Both the position numbers and the translations under genes were made by a program. This document shows positions 63,200-64,000 of a DNA stretch of 64,000 nucleotides, one piece after another (within the stretch, counting starts at the first letter, position 1; each line of letters starts with the position of its first letter). This DNA is from an uncultured Bacteroidales bacterium (GTDB taxonomy: Bacteria; Bacteroidota; Bacteroidia; Bacteroidales; FEN-979): positions 124,001 through 188,000 of the forward strand of contig CAIRDP010000027.1 of NCBI GenBank assembly GCA_903877385.1, in the 5' to 3' direction. Under the pieces are notes generated by a model that did not search any database, was not told the origin of the DNA, and saw only the letters and a program-made list of their open reading frames with translations.

Positions 63200-63272
63200 G
63201 ACTCAGTAGCTCAGCAGGTAGAGCATCGCCCTTTTAAGGCGGGGGTCTTGGGTTCGAATCCCAACTGGGTCA
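63200..63272 (+). tRNA. tRNA-Lys (anticodon TTT)
   Basis: A complete 73-base cloverleaf including the discriminator A. The acceptor stem is GACTCAG with CTGGGTC, the D arm GCTC-AGCAGGTA-GAGC, the anticodon arm TCGCC-CTTTTAA-GGCGG with TTT at loop positions 34-36, and the T arm TTGGG-TTCGAAT-CCCAA. CCA is not encoded. It reads AAA/AAG lysine codons. Confidence 0.97.
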
Positions 63273-63339
63273 CAAAAAAACATTAATCAGCCCGGGTCAC
63301 CTAAGGTGAATCCATTTTTTACCGGGCCATCTTTAGCCT

Positions 63340-63951
63340 GTGAACAATAAAACCCAACACATCTACCCCAGCGAATCGCTCAAGCTCAGCAGGGAAACCA
63401 AGGAAAAACAGCTAAATCAACGATCAAAGGTCATTTGGATGACCGGTCTTTCGGGAGCTGGCAAAACCACCTTATCATACGCACTGGAATCGGCATTGCA
63501 CAGCATGGGTTATTTTGTACAGACCCTCGACGGTGATAATGTGAGGACCGGAATCAATAAAAACCTGGGCTTCTCCGAAGCCGACAGGTATGAAAACATC
63601 AGGAGGATTGCCGAGGTATCCAGGTTATTTGTCGGTTGCGGAATTATTACCATAGCCAGCTTCATCAGCCCGACTTCGGTAATCCGGGATATGGCCAGGA
63701 CTATTATCGGGCCCGATGATTTTATCGAAATCTTTGTAAATGCCCCCATCGAGGTTTGCGAATCCCGCGACACAAAAGGGCTTTACCTCAAAGCCAGGAA
63801 AGGCGAGATAAAGGAATTTACCGGCATCGACGCCCCTTATGATATCCCGGCACACCCTGCTCTTGAAATCCGTACCGACCTTCTGACCATAGATGAGTCA
63901 ATAAAGAAAATGGTTGATTTTCTCCTTCCCTTAATATGGAAGGACAGGTAA
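63340..63951 (+). CDS. cysC: Adenylylsulfate kinase CysC
   Basis: A 203-residue kinase that phosphorylates adenylylsulfate (APS) to 3'-phosphoadenylylsulfate (PAPS). The Walker A is GLSGAGKTT, the APS-binding LDGDNVRTGINKNLGFSEADR is seen in part (DGDNVRTGINKNLGFSE), and KGLYLKARKGEIKEFTGID with PYDIPAHPAL are family hallmarks. SFISPTSVIRDMAR replaces the usual SFISPYRxxRxxxR, so the arginine set is slightly altered. The start is GTG 63340, as no ATG fits. It is the last complete gene; downstream bases 63952-64000 hold no start I can support. PAPS may serve sulfate assimilation or sulfation. Confidence 0.92.
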   Translation: MNNKTQHIYPSESLKLSRETKEKQLNQRSKVIWMTGLSGAGKTTLSYALESALHSMGYFVQTLDGDNVRTGINKNLGFSEADRYENIRRIAEVSRLFVGCGIITIASFISPTSVIRDMARTIIGPDDFIEIFVNAPIEVCESRDTKGLYLKARKGEIKEFTGIDAPYDIPAHPALEIRTDLLTIDESIKKMVDFLLPLIWKDR

Positions 63952-64000
63952 GCAGGAGGTATACGCTTATTCCGCAGATTTTTTAGGGATAGGAATAACA

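Noticed and set aside
63952-64000. Start of another gene at the window end
   Set aside because: The only ATG near the end (around 63935) meets a stop within about 17 codons; nothing supportable.

Overview
The window is a contiguous, gene-dense stretch of chromosome from a member of the Bacteroidota, most likely a Bacteroidales-type anaerobe or facultative anaerobe. The evidence is the set of lineage-typical genes: a type IX secretion (T9SS) cargo protein with its PorP/SprF and PorE-like partners, a type III glutamine synthetase (GlnN), a propeller-type LytS kinase with a LytTR regulator, a DUF4199 protein next to a GT2 glycosyltransferase, and a GT3/GT35 glycogen fusion enzyme. Promoters of the Bacteroidota kind (TTG, 19 bases, TAnnTTTG) stand in front of the SRP RNA and tRNA-Lys genes. 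I see no phage, integrase, transposase or CRISPR array.

Layout. 1-7965: end of a DUF3298 protein, prmC, a YigZ-like gene, dnaA with an AT-rich upstream region holding one perfect DnaA box, a low-molecular-weight phosphatase, a threonine dehydratase-like enzyme, an RsmI-like methylase and an ABC exporter pair. 7995-20044 (minus): a vWA membrane protein, fabG, then a four-gene glycogen cluster (debranching enzyme, GT4, GH57 with a basic tail, glycogen synthase/phosphorylase fusion). 20180-23959: a beta-helix lipoprotein, sucD and mnmE. 24226-26371: an AT-rich accessory ATPase behind two matching palindromes, and a membrane protein. 26429-38244: a LytTR response regulator and propeller kinase, then a 1518-residue T9SS type B cargo, a PorP/SprF protein and a PorE-like OmpA protein. 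38257-43478 (minus): enolase, an antiporter, a zinc phospholipase/nuclease-like protein with a possible barrel domain, and pdxH. 43594-49709: a CDGSH Fe-S protein, the three-gene proton-pumping transhydrogenase, a small lipoprotein, rarA and kdsA. 49798-62289 (minus): a DUF4831 protein, glnN, a sodium/solute symporter, a GDP-heptose pathway (gmhB, hddC, gmhA, hddA) with a nitroreductase inside it, a GT4, a cyclic-nucleotide-domain histidine kinase, a GT2 and a DUF4199 protein. 62372-63951: SRP RNA, threonylcarbamoyl-AMP synthase, tRNA-Lys and cysC.

How the genes fit together. Three themes recur: storage polysaccharide turnover (glycogen cluster), cell-surface building (heptose and Kdo synthesis, glycosyltransferases, T9SS cargo and machinery), and core housekeeping (dnaA, mnmE, prmC, rarA, SRP RNA, tRNA). 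The most notable items are the two-component system beside the T9SS cassette, the W1-type zinc enzyme with a barrel-like extension, the histone-like tail on the GH57 enzyme, the paired CTCAA-N4-TTGAG palindromes before the ATPase, and a 17-unit tetranucleotide repeat three bases ahead of a nitroreductase start codon. Function calls rest on reading motifs by eye; no database search was run.
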